Source: Metellina segmentata (lineage: Eukaryota; Arthropoda; Arachnida; Araneae; Tetragnathidae). From it: DNA of 64,000 nucleotides. Where the stretch lies: positions 50,659,509 through 50,723,508 of the forward strand of contig OX375882.1 in NCBI GenBank assembly GCA_947359465.1, in the 5' to 3' direction. The position numbers were made by a program, and so were the translations under genes. Below the pieces are notes generated by a model. The model did no database searches and was not told the origin of the DNA. It worked only from the letters and a program-made list of their open reading frames with translations. The stretch's first letter is position 1. The number at the start of each line of letters is the position of its first letter. Below are positions 34,001 to 45,592 of this stretch, piece by piece.

Positions 34001-34549
34001 CTTTGTGTACGTCCATTGTTTGACATTATCTGTCTTGTGCTGAACTCAATGTCTGTTTGTTTTGAGTGTCCAAATGTTTAGAGATCAGTCTCTAAATATC
34101 CGAATGAGTGATGTTTAATACATTTGTTTCATATGCAAGTTCTGTTAATAAAAGAATTAGAATTTTAAAAATATTTCGTAAATTCTAAAATTTGTTGACC
34201 TTAATCACTCAAAACGAGCAATGGTTTTGTGCCTTAACCTGAATGAACTTTCCTATCTCGAAGTCTTTATGTAACTTCCGCAACTGGAGCTTGAAACCTG
34301 AATTTGACACTACCGATATCCAGTATGATGGCGACTCAAAAAACGCCTGTGTTTTTATTTCCGAAATTGTCCAATTTCAACTACGCCATGCGAAAGACGG
34401 ACATGAAGGTGTTGCTGATCGTCCGTAGCTGCTAGGAGTTCGTTACAAAAACAGAGGTACCATTAACGAGATATGCTCCAGATTTAAAAAAAAAACTTTC
34501 CTTTTTATTGGTGTCAAAACAGTAATTTTACTTCATAGATCTTTCTGTC
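34001..34549. other. Unassigned AT-rich sequence
   Basis: No feature was recognised. A 'gtccattgtttgacattat' block near 34010 recurs after the Z copy at 34620. Confidence 0.4.
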
Positions 34550-34612
34550 TTGTGATTGGCGCAGCATATTCAAATATAGCTCTTATGACATAAAACCCAG
34601 TAGATCAACCTT
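34550..34612 (+). repeat. Dispersed repeat family Z
   Basis: 'gattggcgcagcatattcaa' through 'cataaaacccagtagatcaacc' matches the copies at 33929 and 48721. Confidence 0.55.
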
Positions 34613-34659
34613 GTGTGTAAGTCCATTGATTGGCGTTGTTTGTCTTATGCTTGACATAG

Positions 34660-34923
34660 AGGAAATATGAAATTTATATTTAAACAATGGTAACCATTTT
34701 ACGTGCCCAAGTTCATGTGACCAAAATTGGTAATAACGGTGACATTTTGACCTACTTTCGTCTGTTGGGTGAAACTAACATTCATCAACAGATTGGTGAA
34801 TGACATGTGAAAATACGCCCATCCATTGATTGATCAACTGATACGTAGTAGTAAAGTGGCGATTTCACCATTTTTGTCGCCACTCTATAGAAATGCTGAT
34901 TCATACACTTACCATGTCATAAG
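34660..34923 (+). repeat. Family X copy, left part
   Basis: 'gtaaccattttacgtgccca' through 'gcgatttcaccatttttgtc' and 'catgtcataag' matches 26820-27090. The repeat resumes at about 35530 after an insertion. Confidence 0.75.
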
Positions 34924-35521
34924 TAGGGATGTTAAGCGAATAACGGAACTAACTGATACTTTTGAATTACAGTTCTTATCTGCTACTGAATTATCAAAAT
35001 AACAGTGATTTGGTAGCATTGATTGTGAATATCTGTGATATGGTAACAGTGATTGAGAATATCTGTGATACGGTTGCTGTGATTAAGAATATCTGTGATA
35101 CGGTAGCAGTGATTAAGAATATCTGTGATTCGGTAGCTGAGAGATATCGTTTGATCCGAAACTGCATTTGAGATTAGGAAGAAGGCATAGAGGTAAGTGA
35201 TATCGGCTGATATAATTTTACTCTATCGGTGATTGCGATGAGTGACTACGACTGGTATTGGTGATTCGGTAGCAGTGAAAACTGCTGCTGAGTCTCAGTC
35301 ATTTAGTAGGCCTAATCGGTAGTAATCTTTTGGAGGTTATAACCCGCGACGTTAACGACTGAGTGCAACAATTTTCTAAAATCACAAAGAACAGCATTTC
35401 CTTCTAAATAAATTAATTCAGTCACAGTTTAGAAACACAATAAAAGTTTATAATCAGATATTCCTCGGTAGCCGTCACAGTTTGAACTGTTACTGTGAAA
35501 TAACTATTAGTATTATCTCTT
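34924..35521. mobile_element. hAT-like non-autonomous insertion
   Basis: It interrupts family X. It begins TAGGGATGTTAAGCGAATAA, the kind of start seen in hAT elements. The 8-bp flanks are gtcataag (34916-34923) and gccacaag (35522-35529), six of eight identical with both differences transitions, which fits a decayed hAT TSD. The right terminus (complement AAGAGATAATA) is only weakly similar to the left. There is no transposase. It contains a 30-bp minisatellite. Confidence 0.45.
35021..35140 (+). repeat. 30-bp minisatellite, four units
   Basis: Units start with 'gattaagaatatctgtgata' at 35021, 35051, 35081 and 35111. Because 30 is divisible by three, the ORF across it encodes a ten-residue repeat (ENICDTVAVI). 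That frame is a consequence of the array. Confidence 0.95.
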
Positions 35522-35529
35522 GCCACAAG

Positions 35530-35650
35530 AGCTTTATATCACCAAGTGAAGCTATAAACACAAAATCGGCCAAACAAACCAGTTTTTCATAGAGAGGTCA
35601 CATGACTACTAGTCGACATGCTGGTCACACTCCTCTTTTACCTCTATGGC
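35530..35650 (+). repeat. Family X copy, right part
   Basis: 'aaaatcggccaaacaaacc' and 'gaggtcacatgactactagt' match 27110-27170, continuing the copy broken at 34923. Confidence 0.7.
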
Positions 35651-35786
35651 TACCATACTCCTCTTTATCGAATCTTCTCCCAATATATTCATATATTGTT
35701 CAGTTTACGTATATTTCGCGCTTATGGTACTTGTTACAGGTTAAAGTAAGTATTATTCATGAATCTCATTATTATTCATGAAACCC

Positions 35787-37072
35787 AGCATACCAACCGA
35801 ACCGCTAAGCACGAAGCAAATCAGCAGCTACCAGTGTCTCCAATCAAGAGAAAAAAAAACCGAATCGTTAAGAACGAAAACAAATCAGCAGTTACCAGTG
35901 TCTCCAACCAAGAGAAAAAAAACCAACCGAATCGCTAAGCATGAAAACAAATCAGCAGTTACCAGTGTCTCCAACCAAGAGAAAAAAAAACTGAATCGCT
36001 AAGCACGAAAACAAATCAGCAGTTACCAGTGTCTCCAACCAAGAGAAATAAACCCAACCGAATCGCTAAGCACGAAAACAAATCAGCAGTTACCAGTGTC
36101 TCCACCAAGAGAAAAACCCCCAACCGAATCGCTAAGCACGAAAACAAATCAGCAATTACCAGTGTCTCCCCAACCAAGAGAAAAAAAAAGAACTGAATCT
36201 CTAAGCACGAAAACAAATCAGCAGTTACCAGTGTCTCCAACCAAAAGAAAAAAAACCAACCGAATCGCTAAGCACGAAAACAAATCAGCAGTTACCAGTG
36301 TCTCCACCAAGAGAAACCCCCCCCCCCCAACTGAATCGCTAAGCACGAAAACAAATCAGCAATTACCAGTGTCTCCACCAAGAGAAAAAAAACCAACTGA
36401 ATCTCTAAGCATGAAAACAAATCAGCAGTTACCAGTGTCTCCAATCAAGAGAAAAAAAAAACCGAATCGCTAAGCACGAAAACAAATCAGCAGTTACCAG
36501 TGTCTCCACCAAGAGAAAAACCCCCCAACTGAATCGCTAAGCACGAAAACAAATCAGCAGTTACCAGTGTCTCCACCAAGAGAAAAAAAAACCAAATGAA
36601 TCGCTAAGCATGAAAACAAATCAGCAGTTACCAGTGTCTCCAACCAAGAGAAAAAAACCCAACCTAATCGCTAAGCACGAAAACAAATCAGCAGTAACCA
36701 GTGTCTCCACCAAGAGAAAAACCCCCAACTGAATCGCTAAGCACGAAAACAAATCAGCAGTTACCAGTGTCTCCACCAAGAGAAAAAAAAACCCAACTGA
36801 ATCTCTAAGCACGAAAACAAATCAGCAGTTACCAGTGTCTCCAACCAAGAGAAAAAGAACCAACTGTATCACTAAGCACGAAAACAAATCAGCAGTTACC
36901 AGTGTCTCCACCAAGAGAAAAAAAAAACCAACTGAATCTCTAAGCACGAAAACAAATCAGCAGTTACCAGTGTCTCCAACCAAGAGAAAAAGAACCAACT
37001 GTATCACTAAGCACGAAAACAAATCAGCAGTTACCAGTGTCTCCACCAAGAGAAAAAAAACCAACAGAAACA
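35787..37072 (+). repeat. About 66-bp tandem array, about 19 units
   Basis: Each unit reads 'gaatcgctaagcacgaaaac', 'aaatcagcagttaccagtgt', 'ctccaaccaagag' and then an A- or C-rich run of variable length. The run length changes the unit between about 60 and 70 bp. In one frame several units translate as TESLSTKTNQQLPVSPTKRK. Frames of up to 125 codons arise only where run lengths happen to keep phase, so I regard it as a satellite, not a repeat protein gene. Some units carry a poly-C run (for example 36317-36329). Confidence 0.95.
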
Positions 37073-37674
37073 TCCTTCAATCCCTTTGGCTGTCGATCGC
37101 ATGGACTGATGATCCCACCGAACCATCAACCCTACGTGCCCACCGAACAAGAGCTGGTCCAAACCTCGCCGAATAGTTTCGCGAACGAACACAGGAGGAA
37201 AAATGCCCACGACCCCAACTCCTCACGTTTAACAGCAACAATGCCGAAAACTGTTCTCGAAAATCGAATTTTCCGTGCGTGCTCGCATGGAGTGGGAGAG
37301 GAAGCAGGAAAAAAATCCCTATTCCATATTGTGCCGCTTTTAAAAATCCTGTGCCGAGATTCCTGACCGAAAGTAAATTGTGGGAACTACGCGGTATGCG
37401 TGAGAAGAGATAAGGTCCCTCTCTCTTGCGGTATGAAGGAGCCTTCTGGCATCGATCGGTACGGCAGGACCTCTACTCTCGCATTCCTCCTCTTCCATCC
37501 GACACATCATCGCCCGCCTCACCCTGTCCGGCCCATGCATGGGTGGGCGACCCTTATCTCTTTTCTCCCATTGTTCTGTTGGAGTGCCACTTCGCGCTAC
37601 GGATGATCGCCAGGTAATGAGAGAGCTCCGACAGCTCTTCAAAACTTGTTGGCCGACCAGCTAAGGACTCTCCA
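37073..37674. other. GC-richer unassigned stretch between two satellites
   Basis: The composition is clearly more GC- and CpG-rich than the window average. Overlapping frames of 60-109 codons occur on both strands (37037-37366, 37426-37617, minus 37340-37642), with no recognised domain. A donor-like CAG|GTAATG is at 37611-37619. I cannot decide whether this is unique host DNA or part of an unknown element. Confidence 0.3.
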
Positions 37675-38566
37675 CCAGGTGGGATAATGACTGGAACGCA
37701 GCACGAGATGGGATAACGACCGGAATACGGTTTTGTCTTAACGCATGGGTAGTTGTCCCAAGACCACGTGGCGCTATTAGTACTGTGGGTATTGGTTTGA
37801 ATTCAGTCATAGGTGGATTGTTTGCATTCCCAAAGAACTGATTGGGATAGTGAATGGAATACAGCACGAGTTTGGATAACGACTGGAATACGGTTTTGTC
37901 TTAACGCATGTGCAGTTGCCCCAAGACCACGTGGTGCTATTAGTATTGTGATTATTGGTTTGAATTCAGTCATAGGTGGATTATTCGCATTCCCAAAGAG
38001 CAGACATTTTAAATTGGGTGGGATAGTGAATGGAATGCAGCACGGGATGGAATAACGACCGGAACACGGGTTTGTCTTAACGCATGGGCAGTTGCCCCAA
38101 GACCACTCTGTGCTATTAGTATTGTGATTATTGGTTTGAATTCAGTCATAGGTGGATTGTTCGCATTCCCAAAGACACGAGTTGGGATAATGACTGGAAT
38201 ACGGTTTTATCTTAACGCATGGGTAGTTGACACAAGACCACGTAGCGTTATTAGTATTGTGATTATTGGTTTAAATTCAGCCATTAGGGAATTGCCCCCT
38301 CCCCAAATAGCAAACAGTCAATTAAAATTGTCAAAAACTGGTTGGGATAATGAGTGGAACTCAACACGAGGTGGGGTATTGCTTGGAATACAGCGTTAGA
38401 TTAACTCATTAGCAGTTGCCCCAGAACCGCGAATATTTTGATTATATATATACATTTAGCCATTAGAGTAGATTGTTATCATTCTCGAATAGCAAACAGT
38501 CTAAATGTGGTAGGATAATAACTGGAATATAACACAAGGTAGGTTTACTGGAACACAGTGCTGTCT
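37675..38566 (+). repeat. Diverged tandem array, about 165-bp units
   Basis: The block 'ataacgaccggaatacggtt' and relatives occur at about 37713, 37876, 38052, 38187 and 38378. They are linked by 'gtcttaacgcatggg.agtt', 'cccaagaccacgtggcgcta' and 'ttgaattcagtcataggtgg'. Spacing varies from 135 to 191 bp because of internal indels. The last unit runs into a SINE head. Confidence 0.88.
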
Positions 38567-38856
38567 TAACCAACGGATTATCAACCAGAGGATTGCAAGT
38601 TTGAAACCATGTAGATACAACCTAAGATCAACGGGTACCGTCATGTACACTTTAAATTTGTCGTAACTTTAAATGTCCTCACGTTGGCATGATGTGGAAG
38701 TTTAATGAGGTGTCACCTTAGGTGTTGCTTCGTCATCTACTAGTGGTTCAAAACTACGAAGAGGTGTCTTCGGATTTTTCCCTTCGAGATTGATTACGAA
38801 CCATCACCAGATCTTGTGTTCCTCCAGTGTGACGTAAATTCTACCTACCTCCGGAA
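38567..38856 (+). mobile_element. SINE-A copy
   Basis: 'ccaacggattatcaaccaga', 'tttaaatgtcctcacgttgg', 'gtgttgcttcgtcatct' and the tail 'gtgacgtaaattctacctacc' occur in family order. Confidence 0.85.
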
Positions 38857-40694
38857 ACGATTTTCGAATCAGCTAGTAACAAAACAATAAATTAAAGTTT
38901 CATAAACTTAGGTAAAATATACGTTTAAATTTGTCGATAGTCTTCTAACAGTCAATAATATCCATAAACGCAATGCTCATTTAGCCTTTGAGAAGAACAT
39001 TGAGAAAGCAGGCACGGCCATTCGAAATTATTTTCGGAATACGTGTAAGACGTTCTTTTACAAAATGAAATGTTAAGAAGAAGACTGGACAGCTGGCTGG
39101 ATTTTGAACATGGGCAGCTCATACTTTGGGAGTTTTCGACATTGATCGGAATGAGTTGATGTCGAATTGTAAATACTAATCTAGAATAAATAGGATGGTT
39201 ATTACCGTCAAGGAATTGCTGCTACCCGTGCAGGAATTGCTGTATGATACAAGAATACAGCTGTTGAAAAATGCGATATTGATCCCAAAAAGCAGTCATT
39301 GCACTGAAGAATGTGCGTAGTACACTTATGTTAAATATACGTTTCTTAAAAAAACTTCCATCAAGGGTTGTTAAAGGATGTGAAGTAGGAAATAGAAATG
39401 GTCCTCAAGAGAAATTCAGTGAATCCTTCATACACCATATTTTTACAAGAAACCTCCGGGTCCGTTTTAACCATAATTATTCCCAAGATTATCATAACTG
39501 AACAGAGTGCAGTAAAATCTTCTCATTATAGATGTAACCAATTCCAGAATTTTATGATAAAAGCACAATAATATGTTACATCTCCCACTTGAATTCTTAA
39601 AGGGAAGAGATGTTACAGGATTTTATAATAAAAGAATAGAAAAGTAATAAGTATTCTACAGAATATTTTACATGTATCGTTATAGAAAGAGATTAAAACC
39701 TGGCAAACAGATGGCACAAATTCGAATTGAACGTTGGTGTTATCATATTGGTAAGGGAATAATATATGTCCAATAAGACCAACAGGGAATTTCAATAACT
39801 CGAGATGTAACATTAATACAGAGTATATTTAAGATAGCTGTTACTCCTTATCTCAATCTAACACTAATAATGACAGAGAAATTGGAATAGAAACAAAATG
39901 TACTTACCACACAGGCTATTTTGATGTTATTATAATTTAATCATCATTTACTCATTACTATTTTAGACATTATGTTTCTTTTGACCATAAACAATACAAT
40001 TTTAATCTTTATGTAAGCAATTACAACCTAAGCAATTAAAAGGTACCGATGAAAGGTTTCAAAAATACTATACGAAGAATATTATCTGAATAATACTTTT
40101 GCGTCATTAAAGAGAAATCAATGCTTCACGTGCGCATGACGTAACACAAGAACAATTCTAAGCCATCAGGACAACGCGTGTACGATTAATTTTTTTTCTA
40201 TGAAAAATAACAGAGTTTAGACAAAAACCACAGACCTTGATGTATAAAAATAGGGCAAGTGAAAAAACTTTCGATCAATTTGCAAACAGTTTTTCACTAT
40301 AGGTTATAGGACCCTTTTTTAGCCACATTAGTTACCTACCATATCGTAAACGACCAACCTTAAGCAATGAAGACGACTTGAACTGATAGCATTTCGATTT
40401 CAGTGAGAAAGAAAATAATATAAAAGAAATAATTTCTGCGTGAATGAAGATAGAATAGCTGTTTTAAATTTTACACTTCCCGAAAGGGTAGATCTAGCGA
40501 TGGAGTGGCGCACCTGTGGAATTCTAGGATTTTAGAGAGCTACCTTTTGATTGATCCCAAGTTTTACCTCATCCTTTACCTTATCCCAAATTTGTATTCT
40601 TTTATATCTGTATTTTACTTTAAAGAAACAAATTTAAAATATCAAAGAATAAAATAAATTTCAACCAAAGAGTCTTCCCAATTTTACCGGTATA
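38857..40694. other. Unassigned AT-rich sequence (1.8 kb)
   Basis: Short frames only. There is no recognised domain or repeat. Confidence 0.4.
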
Positions 40695-42088
40695 ATTAGC
40701 ATGCCGTAATGACTAAATTGATTGTTGCTACTCTCATAATTAGGTTCTAATGGAACTCTGAAATATCCTATAACCTACAATGAAGGATTCAACTGAATTT
40801 AATAATCATGACATTACACTCAAATTAACATTTCAAACCATCACCTAGTTAATACACCAATATACCCAATTAAATGAGTGGAATCGATTACTCTCTCATT
40901 AGATTACATTTTACAGTCATTGTTTGATGCTGAGAAAGATCCAATTGAAGAATGGGAAAATGCAGCAATGGAATTAGCATGCCATAATGTCTAAATTGAT
41001 GATTGCTACTCTCATGATTGGGTTCTTAATGGAACTCTGAAATAACCTATAACTTACAATGAAGGATTCAATTGACTTTAATAATCATGACATTACACTC
41101 AAATTAGCATTTCAAACCATCACCTAGTTAATACACCAATATACCCAATTAAATTAGTGGAATCGATTACGATCTCATTAGATTACATTTTACAGTCATT
41201 GTTTGATGCTGAGAAAGATCCAATTGAAGAATGGGAAAATGCAGCAATGGAATTAGCATGCCATAATGTCTAAATTGATGATTGCTACTCTCATGATTGG
41301 GTTCTTAATGGAACTCTGAAATAACCTATAACTTACAATGAAGGATTCAATTGACTTTAATAATCATGACATTACACTCAAATTAGCATTTCAAACCATC
41401 ACCTAGTTAATACACCAATATACCCAATTAAATGAGTGGAATCGATTACGATCTCATTAGATTACATTTTACAGTCATTGTTTGATGCTGAGAAAGATCC
41501 AATTGAAGAATGGGAAAATGCAGCAATGGAATTAGCATGCCATACTGTCTAAATTGATGATTGCTACTCTCATGATTGGGTTCTTAATGGAACTCTGAAA
41601 TAACCTATAACTTACAATGAAGGATTCAATTGACTTTAATAATCATGACATTACACTCAAATTAGCATTTCAAACCATCACCTAGTTAATACACCAATAT
41701 ACCCAATTAAATTAGTGGAATCGATTACGATCTCATTAGATTACATTTTACAGTCATTGTTTGATGCTGAGAAAGATCCAATTGAAGAATGGGAAAATGC
41801 AGCAATGGAATTAGCATGCCATACTGTCTAAATTGATGATTGCTACTCTCATGATTGGGTTCTTAATGGAACTCTGAAATAACCTATAACTTACAATGAA
41901 GGATTCAATTGACTTTAATAATCACGACATCACGCTCAAATTAACATTTCAAATCCTCACCTAGTTAATACACCAAGATGCCTAATGAACTGAGTGGAAC
42001 TCTGATTACGCTCTCATTCGAATACATTTAAAAGTCATTGTTTGATGCTAAGAAAGATTCAACTGAAGAATGGAAAAATGCAGCAAGG
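40695..42088 (+). repeat. 279-bp satellite, five units
   Basis: Units start 'attagcatgcc' at 40695, 40973, 41252, 41531 and 41810, with periods of 278, 279, 279 and 279. Units 2-4 are almost identical. The first unit and the end of the last unit are more diverged, the usual outcome of unequal exchange. There is no ORF through the unit. Confidence 0.97.
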
Positions 42089-42258
42089 AAAAATACATAC
42101 GCTATCGGCAACATGCCTCAAAACTACTTTGCTTTTCAACAACGTGCGATATTATAATCTTCTACATATCCCAAATCAAGACGCCCTTAGTCACAAATGA
42201 CGGATACCTATCTGGATTCACTGAAACTGCGGATCTCCATGCTGCAAACAGGACCGTG

Positions 42259-42535
42259 GTTGTCCGGACGGAAGAGTAACAGTTTAGCAACCAGAGGGTT
42301 GCTAGTTTGAATCTAACCAAAGACAATCTGTCGTGGTATCGAATGTCCTAACGTTGGCATGGAGTGGAAGTTTGGAGAGTGGGATGCCAGCTCAGGTGTG
42401 GCCTTGTCATCTGACCGAAATTCAATATTTCGTGGCGTTGTCCTCGGATCTTTCCTCTTGCGAATGATCGCGGACCGTCGTCAATAGCCATTTGTACTGC
42501 TACAGTGCAACGTTAATTAAAATACCTACTTACAC
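42259..42535 (+). mobile_element. SINE-A copy
   Basis: The head 'gtccggacggaagagtaacag' is followed by the B-box-like TAGTTTGAATCT and 'aaccaaagacaatctgtcgtgg'. The body 'ggaagtttggagagtgggat' and tail 'taattaaaatacctacttac' complete it. Part of the core is deleted. Confidence 0.87.
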
Positions 42536-42742
42536 ATGCTGGAAACTAAAAAAGATGCTTTCGAAAAAACAGCAGACACAATACAATCGTTAAAAATTAG
42601 TTGTCTTTAAAAATTAATAAATGCTTTTCATTTTTTTGAAATTATTAAGCGTATAGTAGTTAGATTCTTACAAAATAATGGGTATTTTTAAGTATATCTA
42701 ATTGGTATAGGTATGTAAATAAGTTGGCATTGAATTTAGATT

Positions 42743-42990
42743 GAAATGGGCTATTGGAGATTGTTCAGGTAAGATCTAAAGAAAGTACTTCGTCATTTTG
42801 AACCACGGTCAGATGACGAGGACAACACCGAAGTTGGCACATCACTTTTCAGACCTCTACAACGATCAGAATATTTGAGGCCCTAATATATTTAACGTGC
42901 ACCTGCTCCCATGTACAGGAGGGTCTTTGGATTAATTCGAGTTCGCAACCTTCTAATCCTTATTACCCTACCAACTGGGCCGGGTCTATC
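42743..42990 (-). mobile_element. SINE-A copy, inverted
   Basis: The plus strand reads 'gaaccacggtcagatgacga', 'atatttaacgtgcacctg', 'gagggtctttggatt' and 'ctaccaactgggccggg', the complement of body, core and head in order. The 3' tail is missing or diverged. Confidence 0.82.
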
Positions 42991-43400
42991 TAATTGGAGT
43001 TTTTTGAGTGCGGACTTATTTGATTACATCTAAATTAATGTACGGCCTTCTAACGTAAAAACTTCTCTCATCTTTGATCTAGAGTGTCGCTTAAGGTAGG
43101 ACTTAGGGGGAAATTGTGCTTCTAAGAAAAAATAAGATTGCAATGCTTAATGTGTTTTTCTTTTTCCGTATGAAGAGTGCCACTTTTCTTCTTTTAAAGA
43201 TTTTAATCTCTTCAGCGTTGTGGAAGAAGGAAATTCGAATATTCGTTGGCGTTCTATAATATTTACGTAATTTGCAGTAATCTTATCTATATAAATAAGA
43301 ATGGAGTGTTTGTTTGTACATTCAATATTTTCGACCCATTTCAAGTTTTCTATCCGTTTTGGACCCTTCTGATGCCGAATCCGCCTTTTTTTCGTTTGGT

Positions 43401-43447
43401 GTCTGTCTGTCTGTCTGTCCGTCTGTCTGTCTGTCTGTCTGTCTGTA
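43401..43447 (+). repeat. (GTCT)n microsatellite inside Helitron-1
   Basis: About eleven GTCT units with one GTCC. The second Helitron copy has a shorter tract at the matching place, with an added ACAT tract (59083-59122). It underlies the Ser-Val-Cys-Leu-rich frames here. Confidence 0.95.
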
Positions 43448-44310
43448 TGTTGTGCCCTATACACGTCCACGCGGTTTAAGATATTTTTATGAAAATTTGC
43501 ATACAGTGAGTACTTATCTTCATTTAGTGAGTGGTATTGGTTGCGAAAGTCTGTCTGTCCGTCTTTCTGTTCTATGCTCGATTTTGTGTTTGTGTGTTTG
43601 TGTAGATATCACATGAATTGTATTCCAGATATTTGATTGCATTGTATTTTATTTTATACATTATCTATTAGTTTAGTGAACGCAATATTAAACATTTCTT
43701 TATTGTTATATTTAGTTGAGTTTCATGCTAAAACACTTGAGTAAGTATACTTTAAATCAACCATAATTTGGTAGTTTGGGATAAATTGGAATGTATATTG
43801 AATATCACGATTACTTCGATTGCTTTACCAGTACTGCTAAAAAAGTAATTATTCATCAAAAAGTTATTTTTTTATGGAATTTCAGCTCTGATACTTCATT
43901 TATTTCGAGTCTTATTTTTATTCTTTGCGCAATGAAAACGATTTCCGAATATTTGGGACAGACGATATTTTTCAATGAAACGAGAATGAACAAGATCGCG
44001 CGAGCAGTGATATTTTTTCTGGTTCTTTCGCTCTGAATTTATTTCACATTTCTAAATTTTGTACACTTTTAGTTGTAAGTTGTGGCAACTGTGCGAGATC
44101 AAGAGATAAAAATGAATCACAAATTAATATCTTTAGAACAATTTTTTGCGACATCTTTTATTTTGTTTTACTTCGCTGTTTCCAGTTTTAAATATTTATT
44201 ATTTTAATAAATGTGTTTTCCTTCTCATCACACGCAACAGCACCACAAAGTATTAGACTTAAAAATGTTAGGTAAGTCAGTATAAATTTTCAGTAAATTT
44301 TAAGTGTAGT

Positions 44311-44494
44311 TATGCCGTTATTAAAAGAATAATGCCGTTATTTAAAGAATAATGCCGTTATTGAAAGAATAATGCCGTTATTTAAAGAATAATGCCGTTA
44401 TTTAAAGAATAATGCCGTTATTTAAAGAATAATGCCGTTATTTTAAAGAATAATGCCGTTATTTAAAGAATAATGCCGTTATTGAAAGAATAAT
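44311..44494 (+). repeat. 20-bp minisatellite inside Helitron-1
   Basis: Nine units of 'atgccgttatttaaagaata' with single-base variants. The equivalent array in copy 2 (58090-58240) has about seven units, so the number changed after the copies separated. Confidence 0.95.
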
Positions 44495-45000
44495 AATGTT
44501 TATTAAACCAAACTGGAACTTTTTCCAAAATTAAAAAATTTGTTGTAATAATGACAGAAGATTGCAAAATTTCACAATGTCGCATACCGGAGGCAAGAGT
44601 GCCACAAGTAAAAAAATATTGTTTTGTTGACTATGAGTTGCGAGAGCACTCGCCGTAAATCGTAATTTTAATTAATTGAGTTGAACATGAAAAGAACTTA
44701 AGAAAGGGAATTCCAAATCTTCCTATAAATCGTCTTTTATAGTAGTAACCTTAGTATCACCTTTCGTCATTTTGTAGCTTTGTCATACAGCAATTGTAAG
44801 ATGTATGTGAAATGTATTACAAGAATGGATATGCATGTGTAGGATTTGTGTCCAAAGTAAGTTGTAGAAAATATAAAGATGGCGAAAGATGTTAAAATAA
44901 ATTTTTATTCTACAAAAAACGTAAGTCATTGTATAATTTGATTATCTCTTCAATCTAGAGTAAACCAATTCAAACCGAGTAAGGTCGGGTATTTTGCTAG

Positions 45001-45592
45001 TCAAGAATAATTCCAACATTTATTCAATAATGGGTTCCCTTCAATCAAACTGAATCACTATCACATTATTACACTGCTCATAAGTTGTATTTTTCAACTA
45101 AAAACTAACAATAAGTTTTAAACCAATGTTAGTAAACAAAATGTTTTTCAAGTGTTCAGTTTATGCTCTTTATGTGTTCTTTATGTGCTCTTTATGTGCT
45201 CAGTTATGTTCAATCAGTTTATGCTCTAATCAGACCGAAATTGCTTATCGCAATTTTCATGCCAAAGTTTCTATCAGCCGTATATTAATTCACAAGGGTA
45301 TTCCTGATTTTAAATTCAATTTCTTATCATCAATAGATTCTTAACATATTTTTCACCGATAATTACCTTTGAAACATTTGTAAAAGATGAAACTTATAAC
45401 TTTAAAACTTCTGATTTAACACTATATTGTTTACCAAATTTAGGACCCTAAGAAGGACGTCATTGACTGGGACAGAGAACTTTCGAAACAAACTTTGGCT
45501 ATTATTGTCTGTAATAAATGCTTTCACAAACGGTTTGTTTTGTACTAAAAAGTTTTTTCAAAAAGTGTGGTCTAAATATATTCTGTGAGATG
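45001..45592. other. Unassigned AT-rich sequence
   Basis: Only a small run of 'ctctttatgtg'-type repeats (45165-45205) is notable. Confidence 0.4.

Larger units (their letters stand above)
43286..45000 (+). mobile_element. Non-autonomous Helitron-1, copy 1
   Basis: It starts TCTATATAAATAAG after A (43285) and ends CTAG before T (45001), as expected for a Helitron inserted between A and T. A short hairpin (CCGA-GTAAGG-TCGG, 44975-44988) precedes the 3' end. It is 1715 bp, has no Rep or helicase sequence, and contains a (GTCT)n tract and a 20-bp minisatellite. A homologous inverted copy at 57589-59235 shares both ends and internal order. ORFs inside (for example 43791-44036) are not preserved in the second copy. 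Confidence 0.9.

Noticed and set aside
35778..37366. ORFs encoding 22-residue repeats
   Set aside because: The frame breaks with every change in homopolymer length, and similar frames exist on the minus strand. It is treated as a satellite.
42070..42279. 69-codon ORF after the 279-bp satellite
   Set aside because: It begins inside the last satellite unit and ends in a SINE head.
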